From positions 1-36,369 of the IMG/VR virus record IMGVR_UViG_3300025435_000048: 36,369 bases of DNA; one strand, written 5' to 3'. The translations under genes and the position numbers were made by a program. This document shows positions 17,918 through 24,974 of the stretch, piece after piece. The DNA comes from a virus. The notes under the pieces are model-generated. The model saw only the letters and a program-made list of their open reading frames with translations. It did not search any database and had not been told where the DNA came from. Position 1 is the stretch's first letter, and each line of letters begins with the position of its first letter.

Positions 17918-18690
17918 TAGAGAGTTCCGTCAGTTGCAACCAGAACGCCCTCACCAAATGCGCCGACAGCATAAGTTCCGGCAGTCGTATTAACGCGAAA
18001 CTGGATGTCTGTTTTTTCCGTATAAATCAGCGGATATTGCCGATGAATATCCAAAATGCTGATAAACGGCGACTGAGCAATATTAAAGGCAACCTTTGTA
18101 GAAGGATTTTGCTGCCAGTTAATGAAGGTCAGGTTATTAGAAGATGTGTAGGGGTTAGATGCAAACACGTCGATGCGGTTCAAGAAGAACGAGTAACCCG
18201 CTGGCACCGTATAAATTGCCATCTGTGTCTTACCGACACCAATAGCAATCTGTGCATAGGTCGTTCCGCCGTTCTTAGCCGTAATCGTGCCAACATTTGA
18301 ATTGCCAAGCGTTGCAACGCTGGTGACAATCATGCTGTTGATGCGGAAGAATGCCGTGCCGTTGGTGGCCGTACCGGAAGTGCCGCCGGAGAATGTCACC
18401 GTATCGGTCACGACAGCATAATTGATATCTAAACCAGTAACCGTCATGGTCAGGGTTTCAGATGCCGAGCTGGCATATGTCATCGTTAAGGCAGAGGTTG
18501 GGTAGGTATAAGTAGATGCATTTTCCCAGACTGGGATGCTGGTAGTCGTTACAGAGGCCTGATAGCCAAAAATGTTGACCACGTTGTGAAGCGTAATCTG
18601 GCTACGAGCTACCTGTAGTTCAAACGGTTCATTGCGACCCGTGCGAGTGATGGACTGGTTAACAGCGCCCGTTGATGTAAAGGTGGTCAT
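17917..18690 (-). CDS. virion structural protein, beta-sandwich type
   Basis: 257 residues. The N-terminus (TRTGRNEPFELQVARSQITL, then HNVVNIFGYQASV) and the series IPVWENASTYTYP, ASETLTMTVTGLDINYAVVT and MAIYTVPAGYSFFLNRIDVF match a recurrent phage structural family of unknown exact role, usually found with capsid genes. All segments look like strands, with no transmembrane segment. An AAGG site lies nine bases before the ATG. It sits between the 54-aa gene and the 303-aa gene and is co-translated with the latter. Confidence 0.7.
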   Translation of the reverse strand: MTTFTSTGAVNQSITRTGRNEPFELQVARSQITLHNVVNIFGYQASVTTTSIPVWENASTYTYPTSALTMTYASSASETLTMTVTGLDINYAVVTDTVTFSGGTSGTATNGTAFFRINSMIVTSVATLGNSNVGTITAKNGGTTYAQIAIGVGKTQMAIYTVPAGYSFFLNRIDVFASNPYTSSNNLTFINWQQNPSTKVAFNIAQSPFISILDIHRQYPLIYTEKTDIQFRVNTTAGTYAVGAFGEGVLVATDGTL

Positions 18691-18692
18691 GA

Positions 18693-18857
18693 TTATTTGC
18701 CTTTTTTACGCGCAACTGCCACATTATCGACAGCGTTAGGATATGGCCGACCTGCGGCCCTTGCACTAGCCTTAGCACTTTGCTCTTGCTTGTGCGACAA
18801 ATGCTTTGTGTGATGGCCCTTGGGAAGCTGTTTGTCCCAGAATGGTTTGGTTGTCAT
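18693..18857 (-). CDS. 54-aa basic protein with AGRPYPN motif
   Basis: A 54-residue gene, short but convincing: ATG at 18857 overlaps the stop of the endonuclease gene (ATGA) and the TAA at 18693 lies two bases before the next gene. The product begins MTTKPFWDKQLPKGHH, has a Lys/Ala/Ser-rich helix (HLSHKQEQSAKASARAAG) and ends GRPYPNAVDNVAVARKKGK. The RAAGRPYPNxVDNxxxA segment recurs in small proteins of many phages in my recollection. Very basic, so DNA or RNA binding is possible. Function unknown. Confidence 0.7.
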   Translation of the reverse strand: MTTKPFWDKQLPKGHHTKHLSHKQEQSAKASARAAGRPYPNAVDNVAVARKKGK

Positions 18858-19282
18858 TGATAAGCCTCAAATAGGTTCAATCCGCTATGGATTTTAACAT
18901 AATCCGCAGCTTCCTGTTTGTTTTTTGCTGCCAAAAGGTAAATTCTGGCATATTCTAATAGGTCTGGGTCGTCTCTAAAATGGCCCAAACCTCTATTGCA
19001 CCTATCACATAACATGCCCCTAATCTCGCTTGTTACATGATCATGATCAACGACAAGTTTATCACGTTCTCCGCAAATAGTGCATTCAATTGTTGTCGCT
19101 ATAAGTGATTTCAATTCGTGATCAGAGATCATGCCGCGATAGTTTCCACGGCGTATTTCAGACCTATACGAATTACGACAATCCCTGCACCAACTATCCA
19201 ACCCGTTGCGCTTCTTATTATGAAGAGGAAAAAACTCAGAAGTTTCTGGTTTTTCGCATTTGCAACGAGTGCAAATTAGCAT
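18854..19282 (-). CDS. recombination endonuclease VII-like HNH nuclease
   Basis: 142 residues from ATG 19282; an in-frame ATG at 19294 gives 146 residues but lacks a ribosome site. Two treble-clef units are visible: C4-C7 with C32-C35 (CTRCKCEKP; WCRDC), then C67-C70 with C92-C95 (CTIC; CDRC). The catalytic core is VVDHDHVTSEIRGMLCDRCN, followed by NRGLGHFRDDPDLLEYA, the hallmark of the endonuclease VII family. T4 endonuclease VII resolves branched DNA before packaging. A free-standing homing-type HNH is the alternative, since it sits inside the structural cluster and is A+T-richer than its neighbours. Confidence 0.87.
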   Translation of the reverse strand: MLICTRCKCEKPETSEFFPLHNKKRNGLDSWCRDCRNSYRSEIRRGNYRGMISDHELKSLIATTIECTICGERDKLVVDHDHVTSEIRGMLCDRCNRGLGHFRDDPDLLEYARIYLLAAKNKQEAADYVKIHSGLNLFEAYQ

Positions 19283-19524
19283 GTCACGCCCCATTTTTTT
19301 AAAGCAAGATTGATTCTGCTGTTGGGGTCGTGGGCAGTTTTAGAGGATGTAAGTTTTTCCTTCATCCCACACATTCTTGCCCTAAAATTCTCGTGGCGCG
19401 GATTATCGGAATCTTTGGTTGGAGCCTTGAGGTGATGACCTTCCGCACGAGCAGATTGCCTACCGCGTTCGTTAAGCCCACCAGATGGCGATTTACCTTC
19501 GGAACGCGTCCATGCAGCGGTCAT
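19276..19524 (-). CDS. DUF6321-type small phage protein
   Basis: 82 residues. The order WTRSEGKSPSGGLNERGRQS, then LKAPTKDSDNPRHENFRARM, CGMKEKLTSSKTAHDPNSRI and a terminal KKWGVTC matches the DUF6321-type family of small phage proteins, which are basic and lack a known function. ATG at 19524 follows GGGAG seven bases upstream, right behind the terminator at 19546-19565, so this gene may begin a new transcript. It overlaps the endonuclease start. Confidence 0.75.
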   Translation of the reverse strand: MTAAWTRSEGKSPSGGLNERGRQSARAEGHHLKAPTKDSDNPRHENFRARMCGMKEKLTSSKTAHDPNSRINLALKKWGVTC

Positions 19525-19545
19525 ATGAGGCTCCCTATAGAGAAA

Positions 19546-19565
19546 AGGGGGGCCGAAGCCCCCCT
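19546..19565 (-). terminator. UUCG tetraloop terminator
   Basis: On the minus strand, AGGGGGGC-UUCG-GCCCCCCU forms an 8-bp stem with a stable UUCG loop, followed by UUUUCUCU. It lies after the stop of the His-rich gene (19573) and before the DUF6321 gene. The tail on the plus side is weaker (CGACTTTTT). Expected to end or attenuate capsid-module transcripts. Confidence 0.8.
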
Positions 19566-19572
19566 CGACTTT

Positions 19573-19956
19573 TTACTTGCCGTGCTCTTCTGGCTCATAC
19601 GAATGGTGACCCTTAGGCTCCATACCCTTGTGAGCAGACGACAGTGGGTTCATGTTTGAACCACCGGCTGCGCGACCACCCGACTTGCGTGGGGCGCGGT
19701 CCATACGATGCTCGGCCTTGTGGCCTTCGTGGTGACCGACGTGCTTCTTTACCTTGCCGCCAGCCTTACGCTTGTCGGCTTCCTTGACGACGTTAGAATT
19801 GCCGCCTTCATAGACGTCATGTGGAGCTTCGTCAGAAGCCCAATGACCTTCCATAGGCGATTCTACCTTGCCACCCTTCTTGTGCTCTGCACGAGGATGC
19901 TTGTGATGCACACCGGCTTCCATATGGCCGTGGTGATGTCCTTTGTGACCCTTCAT
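19573..19956 (-). CDS. His/Lys/Gly-rich protein with GG-basic motifs
   Basis: 127 residues, 20 of them His (MKGHKGHHHGHMEAGVHHKH at the start). It carries KKGGKV, KAGGKV and RKSGGRA, the same short motifs as in the 442-aa protein. No hydrophobic core segment is obvious, so it is probably disordered or metal-dependent. It lies just after a capsid-associated gene and before a terminator. A metal-binding or nucleic-acid-binding interior protein is inferred. No family recognised. Confidence 0.65.
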   Translation of the reverse strand: MKGHKGHHHGHMEAGVHHKHPRAEHKKGGKVESPMEGHWASDEAPHDVYEGGNSNVVKEADKRKAGGKVKKHVGHHEGHKAEHRMDRAPRKSGGRAAGGSNMNPLSSAHKGMEPKGHHSYEPEEHGK

Positions 19957-19966
19957 GGCTCACTCC

Positions 19967-21166
19967 TTAGAAGTTGTAGTATTGGGTTGAGCCAAACAGA
20001 CCCGTGGTATACGGAGCCATGTAGGCCTGCGGGGACTGACGAACGATCAGCTTGTTGGCACCGCTGCTTGAGGTAGCGGCGTAGGTTCCACGAACGTCTG
20101 CCGTCGTTGCCGATGGCGTGGTACGGTCAGCGGGGAGATAGCCCGTTGCAGCAGTGACCAAGGTCGAGGCAACCAAAGAGGTTGCATAGTTGACAATGAT
20201 GTCACCGAACGTATCCGAACGAAGTGGAAGACCAAACACGTCAGCAGTACCGACCGAATAGGCGTGGGTCGTATCAGCCGTGCCGCCCGAAAGCACCACA
20301 GACTTGATGTACTTGAACGCCTTCCTGCCGTTTACAGCCGAACCTGCAGTGAGCGTAATGGCTTCAGACATTGGATACCCGTAGATATCGTAGCCGTTAA
20401 CCGTTGCGGTCGTGTAGGTTGCGCCTGATGCCGCCGTAACGCTTACAGCGCGACCGAGAAGAGCCTGTGGGCTCCAGTTGGCCATGCTTGGCGTCTGAAC
20501 GTTGTTTGGAACAGCGCACTGGCTTGGCATCTGGTAGGCCAAGGTGACCGTTCCAGAGGTTGCAGTCAGATTGCCGGTAAGCTGATAGGTTCCGGTCGTG
20601 CCTTGCGAAACCGTCGAATAGGTGCCGGTCGTCGTAAGCTGCGCGATAACCTGCGACCCAAGAGCGGTTCCCTGAGAAACCGTACCCGTGGTCGCCAGAA
20701 CTACCATGCCCGGGCCGATTGGCATCTGGTTGGTCGAGGTCGTGACCGTCAAGATGCCGTTGGCGACCGTGCCGGTAACCGATGCATAAGCATCGAGCGC
20801 CAGAACCGTGTCAGTTGCGCCCGTATCCGCACGGGTAAACACCGTGGAATAGTAGACACCCGTCGTCGAGGAGTTAGCAGTAACCAGTGAGAGCGTTGCA
20901 CTCGTCGGGTTGGCAGAGGCGACAATCGCCGCCGCTGCCGCCGAATAAGGCACCGCACTCAAGGTCGTGATGTTATCGAACCCAAGCCAGCCAAAGTCGA
21001 TGGCCGACTGTGCTTCACCCGGAAGATAGGTGTAAGGCAAGCGTGGGTCGAGGAAGCCTGCACCTGCATAAAACAGGGACGAGCCGCCGATATCGGGGTT
21101 GTAATCAGCACTTGTGGCAGCTTGGCCAAAAGCGATGAAAGGACCAGTGAATGCGTCTACAGCCAT
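19967..21166 (-). CDS. capsid-module structural protein, beta-rich
   Basis: 399 residues. The N-terminus (MAVDAFTGPFIAFGQAATSA, then NPDIGGSSLFYAGAGFLDPR) and C-terminus (YMAPYTTGLFGSTQYYNF) look like a virion protein. The middle (about 130-215) has Thr/Gly-rich beta repeats (VANGILTVTTSTNQMPIGPG; GTYSTVSQGTTGTYQLTGN) of the type inserted into phage structural proteins. It follows the major capsid gene by 12 bases, with a GGAG site, so high expression is expected. Possible head decoration or fibre; exact role unknown. Confidence 0.7.
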   Translation of the reverse strand: MAVDAFTGPFIAFGQAATSADYNPDIGGSSLFYAGAGFLDPRLPYTYLPGEAQSAIDFGWLGFDNITTLSAVPYSAAAAAIVASANPTSATLSLVTANSSTTGVYYSTVFTRADTGATDTVLALDAYASVTGTVANGILTVTTSTNQMPIGPGMVVLATTGTVSQGTALGSQVIAQLTTTGTYSTVSQGTTGTYQLTGNLTATSGTVTLAYQMPSQCAVPNNVQTPSMANWSPQALLGRAVSVTAASGATYTTATVNGYDIYGYPMSEAITLTAGSAVNGRKAFKYIKSVVLSGGTADTTHAYSVGTADVFGLPLRSDTFGDIIVNYATSLVASTLVTAATGYLPADRTTPSATTADVRGTYAATSSSGANKLIVRQSPQAYMAPYTTGLFGSTQYYNF

Positions 21167-21178
21167 AGTAACTTCTCC

Positions 21179-22093
21179 TTACGAAGTTGGGAACGAACCG
21201 TAGATCGAACGCCAGTTGTAGTAACCGAACGAGTAACGCTCATAGCCCTTTACAAGTAGATTATCAGTAACAAAATCGACCTGCATGTCAGTTTCGAACT
21301 TTACGCGCTCCATATAGGCTAAACCGTCAATGTTGGTAAGTAAGAACCAAGCATATGGCGAGGTCAAGAAGTCGTTGACCATGTAACCTTCTGGAAGACC
21401 ACCGGCAGTTGTCATGAGCGCGTTGACATCGTTGTCAGCAGTACCCGGACGCAATTCGGTCTTCAGAAGACGGATTGCAACTGGCTCCAACTGAGGAGGG
21501 ATAATCAACTTGCGACCACGAGCAAACACCTTCAGACCGGCCTGATCCTTGAAGTTCGTGCGGATTGCGATCATCGCATTCAGCAAGGTGGCTTCGTTAA
21601 GATCAACCTGCGTCGATGGGGTGTTGGCAACCGTACCGCCATCGATAGGATGCGCCGTGGAGCAGAGTGCCACACCGTCGCCGCCGACCGCTGCATTGTA
21701 GGTCGTTGCCGTATTCAAGAGGTTCGCGCCGTAGATTTCCTTGGTCTGTTGGAAAGATTCAATCAGGCCGAGGTTCGAAGGGGTGAACTGGGTCTTGTAG
21801 AGGTTGTCGTCGATTGCCTTACGGGTAATCGCGTAGCCGAGAGCAATTTCAGTGTGCTCTTGGTTGTACACAAAACGCTCACCCGAGCCTGAATCGAAAG
21901 CCGTCTGGCCACCTTCGCTCTTAAGCTGAGCGAGGCCGAGGTAGCGCATTTCTGCGGTACGTTCGAGAGCCATCTTCGAATCGTGCTTAGTGAAAATCTT
22001 GTCGTACTGAGATGGGATCATCTCGTACTTGCCTTCGACACCGCGTAAACCGGGGAGCAAAAGGTCTTTAATCTGTGAGAGATTAACAGCCAT
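21179..22093 (-). CDS. major capsid protein, gpT-like HK97 fold
   Basis: 304 residues. The series LPGLRGVEGKYEMIPSQYDK, ERTAEMRYLGLAQLKSEGGQ, EHTEIALGYAITRKAIDDNL and ALCSTAHPIDGGTVANTPST, then GLKVFARGRKLIIPPQLEPV and the C-terminal ERYSFGYYNWRSIYGS, matches the Mu gpT-like major head subunit family. It assembles the shell. The scaffold gene lies upstream in the same module. The ATG at 22093 has a GGAG site and is separated by 13 bases from the preceding gene. Confidence 0.88.
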   Translation of the reverse strand: MAVNLSQIKDLLLPGLRGVEGKYEMIPSQYDKIFTKHDSKMALERTAEMRYLGLAQLKSEGGQTAFDSGSGERFVYNQEHTEIALGYAITRKAIDDNLYKTQFTPSNLGLIESFQQTKEIYGANLLNTATTYNAAVGGDGVALCSTAHPIDGGTVANTPSTQVDLNEATLLNAMIAIRTNFKDQAGLKVFARGRKLIIPPQLEPVAIRLLKTELRPGTADNDVNALMTTAGGLPEGYMVNDFLTSPYAWFLLTNIDGLAYMERVKFETDMQVDFVTDNLLVKGYERYSFGYYNWRSIYGSFPTS

Positions 22094-22106
22094 GATAAAT
22101 TACTCC

Positions 22107-22730
22107 TTACGAGATACCGGTTGGGCCAGCGCCATTCGTGCGCCAAACTTCGTTATTGAAGCCGACGATCAAATTGCAATACTGGGTGGTTGGATCGCCG
22201 CCGTTGCCGAACGAGGTGGCATAATCAACAACGATGAATGGATAGGTAACCGTGGTGCCAACAGCCGAGATGTAAGCGCCAGAACGACCGGTCGAGGTGT
22301 TACCCGTGCCGATGGTGAACTGTGCATACTGGCCTTGGACGCCAGAAGTCTGGGCGGTAGCCGTACCCGTGATCGGGAAACCCGAACCGGAAGACTGGAC
22401 AACGAAACGAGCGTTTGGATCATCGATCACATATGCTTCGACGTCGTAAGAGCAATCCGAACCCGGCCAATAAGACGACCAAACGGTGCGCTTCTGGGAG
22501 GTCGAGAGATACTTACAACCAACAAAGATACCGGCGAGAACCGTGGTTCCGGCTGCGGCCTGCGTGATGTAACCGTTAGCTGTGCTAACGACGGGCATTA
22601 CCGGATCGCCAGTGAAGACTGCCGTGGTATTGCCTGAAGCGATTTTGCGGGGGGATTGTGCGAACGTCGGTGCGCCGCCTGCTCCGCCCTGATACTGCAA
22701 GAAACCGTAGGGCGCAAAGGTATTGGCCAT
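22107..22730 (-). CDS. capsid-associated structural protein (decoration candidate)
   Basis: 207 residues. It starts MANTFAPYGFLQYQGGAGGA and is beta-rich with Gly and Thr (GTTVLAGIFVGCKYLSTSQK; VEAYVIDDPNARFVVQSSG). This type of protein is commonly found directly before the gpT-like capsid gene, as I recall. It has an AGGAG ribosome site and is the first gene after the terminator at 22861, so it should be strongly expressed. A head decoration function is inferred; no direct motif proves it. Confidence 0.7.
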   Translation of the reverse strand: MANTFAPYGFLQYQGGAGGAPTFAQSPRKIASGNTTAVFTGDPVMPVVSTANGYITQAAAGTTVLAGIFVGCKYLSTSQKRTVWSSYWPGSDCSYDVEAYVIDDPNARFVVQSSGSGFPITGTATAQTSGVQGQYAQFTIGTGNTSTGRSGAYISAVGTTVTYPFIVVDYATSFGNGGDPTTQYCNLIVGFNNEVWRTNGAGPTGIS

Positions 22731-22860
22731 GACGGGATTCTCCTTTCAGAGAGTTTCCATCATCGCGCACCGAGCCGACTATGAAACGGACATTGTTTTA
22801 ATCTCCCACACCGGGGGGAGAGCGAGGATGGCAATATAGACACACTTGCATCTATAAGTA
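22731..22860 (-). promoter_or_regulatory. leader between terminator and capsid genes
   Basis: A 155-base gap (22731-22885), the largest inside the late region, lies between the terminator and the capsid-associated gene. If transcription stops at the hairpin, a promoter must lie here, but I see no convincing -35/-10 pair. Two tiny frames (17 and 5 codons) occur and are not called. The ribosome site AGGAG sits just before the ATG at 22730. Confidence 0.3.
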
Positions 22861-22880
22861 AAGGGGGCCGAAGCCCCCTT
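22861..22880. terminator. bidirectional UUCG-type hairpin terminator
   Basis: AAGGGGGC-CGAA-GCCCCCTT forms an 8-bp stem. On the plus strand it is followed by six T. On the minus strand the loop reads UUCG and the tail is UUUACUUAU. It lies five bases after the TAA of the 173-aa gene and before the capsid genes. Almost the same hairpin ends the His-rich gene at 19546. Confidence 0.8.
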
Positions 22881-22885
22881 TTTTA

Positions 22886-23401
22886 TTATTGCTCTGGAAC
22901 GTACAGATTGTGGTCCTTGGTGATCTTCGGGGCCACCTGCGCGTCCTCGCGGCTGATCAAGCCACCCTTGCCTTTCGGGTCAAGCTGGCCTTCCTTCATG
23001 CGGACCTGAGCCCGTGCATTGCGAAGGTCACGAGCCTTGATGTCGTTCGTGATTTCTGCAGGGCGCTCACAGAGCACCATGCCGTCACGCTCGATAGCGC
23101 CGACAGCGCCACGGGCCATCATGTCTGGGTGCCGTGAAGTATCGACCGGCTCCCAACCCGAACGGGCCATCTTTTGCAGATAGGCCGCGTCAACGTAGCC
23201 CATGACCGACTTGACTTTCCACTCATATGACCAGCCATCCGGTGGGATCGGCGTGGCAAACTTATCGGAACCTTCGTCAACCGTAGCGTTGTTGTGGTCG
23301 CGAAGTTCCGCGACACGACGTGCCGCGCGTTCAGCGGAAGTCTCTTCATGCAGTGCTGCCGGGCGCAATGACAAACGGCCTTCGTCTTTAATCGTCTTCA
23401 T
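22886..23401 (-). CDS. small conserved virion-module protein
   Basis: 171 residues from the second ATG at 23401, preceded by AAAGGA eight bases upstream; the first ATG at 23407 lies too close to that site. The features AERAARRVAELRDHNNATVD, IPPDGWSYEWKVKSVMGYVD, AYLQKMARSGWEPVDTSRHP and MVLCERPAEITNDIKARDLR recur in phage genes next to scaffold and capsid genes. It is mostly charged and helical, with no enzymatic motif. A role in the head, perhaps as a scaffold accessory, is inferred. It ends just before a strong terminator. Confidence 0.7.
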   Translation of the reverse strand: MKTIKDEGRLSLRPAALHEETSAERAARRVAELRDHNNATVDEGSDKFATPIPPDGWSYEWKVKSVMGYVDAAYLQKMARSGWEPVDTSRHPDMMARGAVGAIERDGMVLCERPAEITNDIKARDLRNARAQVRMKEGQLDPKGKGGLISREDAQVAPKITKDHNLYVPEQ

Positions 23402-23416
23402 ATCCATATTCCTTTC

Positions 23417-24268
23417 TTAGCTTGCCATCCGGCCAGCTTTTTGCAGTGCTACTTTGTTTTGGGCGTATTCCTTTGGCGTCATGCCCATGTCACGGGCAGC
23501 TTCCTGCTCGGCACGGGACAAGGTAACGACATTGGGACGTCCGCCGGTGCCCGTTCCAGAACGGGACACAGGTGCGGCAGGCGGTGCAGATGCCCGACGG
23601 CCCGAGGTTGATTCCGAGGCTTCTGACATGGCTGCTTCCTGACGCACGGGCGTTTTATTGATGTTGAGGCGATTTTCGAGGAAGTTGAAGTAGTCTGGAC
23701 TATCCGGCTGGATGCCATCATCGAGCGCGTCGAAGTGCGCCCTCTCAAGGCGCTTGGCACGGCGCTCGTCATTGACCACATCTGGGTTGTTGCGAACCCA
23801 TTCAGCCGACTTTGGCGTCAATTGTGATGCCAATGCCTCTACTTTGTTGGCTACGGGGGCTTTAATCTGCGCCTCGTAGTGCTTTTTTCCTTCAGTAATC
23901 TGCCGAAGGTTGTTTTCCGTCTGGTTGATGGCCATCAGGATGTCAGCTTGGGCGTCAGTGTCGCCGTTTGCCACCGCTTCGCGAAGATTTGCCTTTAAAA
24001 TCTCCTTATTGCGGCCTTCCGTCTCGATTGCGGTGTTTAACATCCGCAAATCGCTGTCTGCCTTGTCGTTTGTAGCTACACGAGCCTGCTGTTCGGCACG
24101 TTGACGGGCAGCTTTCTCGGCTTCAAGCTCACGGCGAAGGGCTTCAATGCCATCATCGACCGTAATTTCGGGTTTTGTCTTAATAACAGGCTCTTCTGGA
24201 GCCTCCACGATGACAATGTCGTCCTCTGGGGCTGTTTCCAGCTCCAATTCTACCTGATTGTCTTCCAT
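23417..24268 (-). CDS. scaffolding protein
   Basis: 283 residues, highly charged and helical. The acidic N-terminus (ELETAPEDDIVIVEAPEEPV) is followed by a long coiled coil (LRRELEAEKAARQRAEQQA; then helices through 140). The C-terminus (SRAEQEAARDMGMTPKEYAQ) is a basic helical end. This charge layout and the position directly before the capsid genes are typical of head scaffolds. No protease domain is visible. A GGAG site precedes the ATG. Confidence 0.75.
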   Translation of the reverse strand: MEDNQVELELETAPEDDIVIVEAPEEPVIKTKPEITVDDGIEALRRELEAEKAARQRAEQQARVATNDKADSDLRMLNTAIETEGRNKEILKANLREAVANGDTDAQADILMAINQTENNLRQITEGKKHYEAQIKAPVANKVEALASQLTPKSAEWVRNNPDVVNDERRAKRLERAHFDALDDGIQPDSPDYFNFLENRLNINKTPVRQEAAMSEASESTSGRRASAPPAAPVSRSGTGTGGRPNVVTLSRAEQEAARDMGMTPKEYAQNKVALQKAGRMAS

Positions 24269-24278
24269 TTTTATCTCC

Positions 24279-24671
24279 TTACCACACTGAATCTGGGTGC
24301 TTTACGCGCCCACGGATCACGACGTCGTCCATGAGACGGCAAGGCTGGCCATTAATGGCAACAGACCAACCATCAGATGGGCGAAACACGACCCAATCGC
24401 CGACATTGACGTCTGCGTCCTTGAACCAACGACCTGTATCGTCTTCAAAAGCAGACGGACCTTTCTTCACAACAAGGCCAACTTTGCCCTGATACTTGTC
24501 TTGCTCGGTCGTCTCGTCCGCCAAAATGATGCCGGACTTGGTTTTGTTGGGACGAATGTAGATTGCAACGAGGATGTTGTTGTTAAACACCTCAATCTCG
24601 TTGAGATCGCCAAGGCTTGCCAATAAATCTTCCTTAAAATTATCGGCGTGTGTCATCTTCATAGGAGGCAT
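24279..24671 (-). CDS. GroES-like co-chaperonin (Cpn10)
   Basis: 130 residues. Residues 30-70 read NNNILVAIYIRPNKTKSGII, then QGKVGLVVKKGP: the Cpn10 barrel with a mobile-loop segment (KTKSGIILADETTEQDKYQ). Residues 90-97 (VGDWVVFR) and the end (CRLMDDVVIRGRV) complete the family pattern. Phage GroES homologues such as T4 gp31 work with host GroEL to fold the major capsid protein. Its location directly before the scaffold supports that role here. Overlap with the upstream gene is TAATG. Confidence 0.85.
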   Translation of the reverse strand: MPPMKMTHADNFKEDLLASLGDLNEIEVFNNNILVAIYIRPNKTKSGIILADETTEQDKYQGKVGLVVKKGPSAFEDDTGRWFKDADVNVGDWVVFRPSDGWSVAINGQPCRLMDDVVIRGRVKHPDSVW

Positions 24672-24868
24672 TAGATTTTCTCCGCATTGGTTTGGGCGAT
24701 ATCAAACATTTCCTGAACTGCGCGGAAGGCCTGAACCATGCCCACGTACTTCTGATATGTTGCATAATCGGCCACGTATCCTGTGGAGATGTAGCTAACG
24801 ATCTTCTTTTCTTCTTCGTCGATTAACTTTCGCAATTCGTTTGCGAATTTCGCTGCTGTAGTTTGCAT
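24671..24868 (-). CDS. 65-aa helical protein
   Basis: 65 residues from the ATG at 24868 with a GAGGG site; a longer frame to 24943 runs through the hairpin region and is unlikely. The product is helical and charged (FANELRKLIDEEEKKIVSYI; then YQKYVGMVQAFRAVQEMFD). It is translationally coupled to the GroES gene through TAATG. Similar short helical proteins occur at this position in other phages in my recollection. Function unknown. Confidence 0.7.
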   Translation of the reverse strand: MQTTAAKFANELRKLIDEEEKKIVSYISTGYVADYATYQKYVGMVQAFRAVQEMFDIAQTNAEKI

Positions 24869-24897
24869 ATTGCCCTCTTTAACCCCTTGTAATGATA

Positions 24898-24934
24898 GAC
24901 CGGACGCCCCAAGGGGCTGGAAAGGCGTCCGGTC
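24898..24934. terminator. 11-bp hairpin, tandem site 2
   Basis: GACCGGACGCC (24898-24908) pairs perfectly with GGCGTCCGGTC (24924-24934) around a 15-base loop. There is no U-tract on either side, so this may be a rho-independent-like pause, an RNase processing site or a protein target rather than a classic terminator. It lies in the 106-base gap before the 65-aa gene. Confidence 0.5.
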
Positions 24935-24943
24935 CTCTCTCAT

Positions 24944-24968
24944 CTGGGCGGTTGCGAACCCCGCCCAG
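24944..24968. terminator. 8-bp GC hairpin, tandem site 1
   Basis: CTGGGCGG (24944-24951) pairs with CCGCCCAG (24961-24968) around nine bases. It begins seven bases past the stop of the 442-aa gene in the minus direction and is followed nine bases later by the second hairpin. No U-tract. Confidence 0.5.
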
Positions 24969-24974
24969 AGAAAC

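Noticed and set aside
19525-19540. T7-promoter-like core CTATAGGGAG before the DUF6321 gene
   Set aside because: Only the last ten bases match; the upstream recognition part of a T7-class promoter is absent, no similar copies were found, and GGGAG simply serves as ribosome site. No phage RNA polymerase gene is in the window.
22806-22856. 17-codon frame with a Cys pair in the capsid leader
   Set aside because: No ribosome site, no coupling to the next gene, and low-complexity Pro/Gly end.
24869-24943. Longer start for the 65-aa gene
   Set aside because: The extension runs through the 11-bp hairpin stem and lacks a ribosome site; the ATG at 24868 has a good one.
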